30,380 nt of DNA from Coptodactyla brooksi (taxonomy: Eukaryota; Arthropoda; Insecta; Coleoptera; Scarabaeidae): NCBI GenBank assembly GCA_033557675.1, contig JAWQRM010000112.1:1-30380 (forward strand), in the 5' to 3' direction. The position numbers and the translations under genes are program-made. Numbering within the stretch: position 1 is the stretch's first letter; every line of letters starts with the position of its first letter. Positions 29,346-30,380 of this stretch are shown piece by piece. Below the pieces are notes generated by a model that was not told where the DNA came from, did not search any database, and saw only the letters and a list, made by a program, of their open reading frames with translations.

Positions 29346-29505
29346 AAAACGAACACAAACAACAACACAAAAAACCCAAATAAGAAAAATAGGGGCAACA
29401 TGAAAGAAACGAACAATAACTACGAATGAATTTAATTAATTGAAACGTTTAGTAAAAATTCTGGCCAAGCCATTCGCTAGAGCTTAAAAAGTTGCCATAA
29501 GAAAT
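29346..29505. other. Probable 5' flank of the minus-strand mariner relic
   Basis: An A-rich stretch directly upstream of the transposase Met, then GCTAGAGCTTAAAAAGTTGC leading into the CACCCTG terminus at 29516-29522. Read on the minus strand this is TA, CAGGGTG, then untranslated leader, then transposase, the normal order. Confidence 0.4.
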
Positions 29506-29589
29506 ATTATATTATCACCCTGTATATATACAGGGTGATAATATAATTTTGTCACCCTGTATATATACAGGGTGATAATATAATATTGA
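29506..29589. repeat. Nested palindrome of CAGGGTGATAATATAA transposon ends
   Basis: 29506-29547 is a perfect 42-base palindrome centred on TATATATA (29523-29530). A second palindromic joint follows, centred on TATATATA at 29560-29567. CACCCTG then TATATATA then CAGGGTG occurs twice (29516-29537 and 29553-29574). The piece between the two TATATATA blocks (29531-29559) starts CAGGGTGATAATATAA and ends TCACCCTG, so it is two transposon ends with almost no interior. Confidence 0.9.
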
Positions 29590-29597
29590 GTAAGAAA

Positions 29598-30025
29598 GTT
29601 CATATGAATATGTATCCGATGTCCATTCGTTTTGGAGATACAGGCGCTGGAATGTTATGCATAAAATAAACGTTAGAAAATGATAAAGAGCACAGAAATA
29701 AACAACAGTTTAAATTAAATTTTCGAAAATCCCACCATCGACTACAATACACAAATAACTTATTGAAGCATTTTATTGACGCTTGAAGTCGACACGTACA
29801 GTCCCAATGCACGCGCATCTCTTAAATTCAAAAAATTTAATTTAAACTTAGATTTTCAAAAATTTAATTAAACTGTTATAAATTATTCGTGTTTTTGCAT
29901 CAATAAAGTATGTCAATAAATTATTTGTGTGGTCTTGATGATTTTCTGACGTTCATTTTATGCATAACGTTCCAGCGCCTGTATCTCCAAATCGAATGGC
30001 AAATCGGACACATGTTTATATGAAC
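29598..30025. mobile_element. Fold-back element with about 85-bp terminal inverted repeats
   Basis: The left arm (29598-29680) contains GGAGATACAGGCGCTGGAAT then GTTATGCATAAAAT. The right arm (about 29941-30025) is its inverse with about ten differences, including ATTTTATGCATAACGTTCCA and GCGCCTGTATCTCCAA. Similarity continues inward: ACACAAATAACTTATTGAAG near 29751 pairs with inverse sequence near 29905-29935, with a roughly 65-base indel. No coding capacity was seen; the 72-codon minus-strand open stretch is within the arms. A non-autonomous element (MITE/fold-back). No clear target duplication was found. Confidence 0.8.
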
Positions 30026-30036
30026 TATTTTAGTTC

Positions 30037-30175
30037 ATAGAGTGTAGGCTTTCACGGCCGGCATAATTAATATTCATGTTTTTCGGGCTTTAGGGCCGTG
30101 TTCTATGGGAACTTTTTGTTCCAGACGTTTCATCCTCTTCTGCGGAGGACATCATCAGTGGAAATAGATGTGCTT
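30037..30175 (-). mobile_element. Penelope-like terminal segment, second family, with hammerhead-like motif
   Basis: Minus-strand reading gives CTGATGA (30152-30158 on plus), one extra T, GTCCTC and GAGGAT around CGCAGAA (six pairs, one of them G-T), then GAAA (30128-30131), then CGTCTGGAACAAAAAGTTCC (itself a GGAAC/GTTCC hairpin) and ACGGCCCTAAAGCCCG. It ends with GCCGGCCGTGAAAGCCTACA near 30042-30063. The core order is that of the copies near 11434, with the same extra T, but no stem III loop separates GAAA from the GTC triplet. Assigned to the Penelope group by this resemblance; no RT is present. Confidence 0.45.
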
Positions 30176-30380
30176 CTTTTTGATGTCAGCTTTTGATTGA
30201 TGTTTGACTCAACACTAAATGATTTGTTGATAGATTGACATGTGACACTTTTTAAGAGGAGCAAGGGGTGGAAACAGCCAATAAACTTCCAGTCTTCAAC
30301 TCATCGGTCCACTTCTAGTCCTATTAACAACTGGATGCCATATTCTATGCAACAAACCTAATTCTTCTTTTTTATTAAAG
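30176..30380. other. No gene seen
   Basis: Possibly more of the same Penelope-like repeat upstream of the hammerhead-like motif on the minus strand, but no reading frame was recognised before the window ends. Confidence 0.3.

Overview
The window reads as AT-rich intergenic DNA from an arthropod, most likely an insect. This is inferred from the mixture of decayed transposon families: Jockey-clade non-LTR retrotransposons with CCHC Gag proteins, several mariner-like elements, Penelope-like elements (PLEs), a pogo/Tigger-like DDE transposon and tRNA-derived SINE-like repeats. I recognise no intact host gene. Every long stretch with readable homology is a mobile-element relic broken by stops, frameshifts or deletions, so almost all features are pseudogenes, repeats or empty intergenic DNA. 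Family calls come from reading translations against remembered family motifs, not from a search.

Layout, left to right. 1-2400 is a Jockey-type element on the minus strand (ORF1 tail, endonuclease, reverse transcriptase), cut by the window edge. 2741-3060 is a second RT scrap, and 3131-3435 is a helix-turn-helix scrap of a Tc1/mariner transposase. 4314-4866 holds an (AT)13 run and a fold-back repeat. 5746-6972 is a mariner-like element with matching termini that contains a PLE fragment. 7990-8899 is an internally deleted mariner with near-perfect terminal inverted repeats. 9590-9880 is an isolated GC-rich island of unknown origin. 11383-12235 carries two PLE terminal segments and a PLE RT scrap. 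13060-13415 (Jockey RT), 14390-14870 (IS630/Tc1-type transposase) and 16130-16815 (LINE RT) are further relics. 17238-18290 is a mariner whose coding region was expanded by three tandem units. 18787-19175 is an inverted pair of tRNA-like repeats. 20950-21725 is another mariner. 24960-26273 is a pogo/Tigger-like transposase. 26440-26749 is a PLE GIY-YIG endonuclease tail beside a PLE terminal arm. 26849-27835 is a Jockey ORF1 with zinc knuckles. 28220-29345 is a further mariner-superfamily transposase, ending in a nested palindrome of transposon termini (29506-29589). 29598-30025 is a long fold-back element. 30037-30175 is the terminal segment of a second PLE-like family.

The most interesting signal is a family of Penelope terminal segments (near 3893, 6672, 11434 and 12115, with a diverged relative on the minus strand near 30158). 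They carry hammerhead-ribozyme core motifs: CTGATGA, a short stem, GAAA and an NTC cleavage triplet. Each stem II mismatch occurs in a different copy, so the family consensus pairs fully. In at least two copies an antisense copy of the catalytic strand lies just upstream and could fold over the ribozyme core. Elements were inserted into or beside one another, so the window is a graveyard of nested transposons rather than a pathway or operon.
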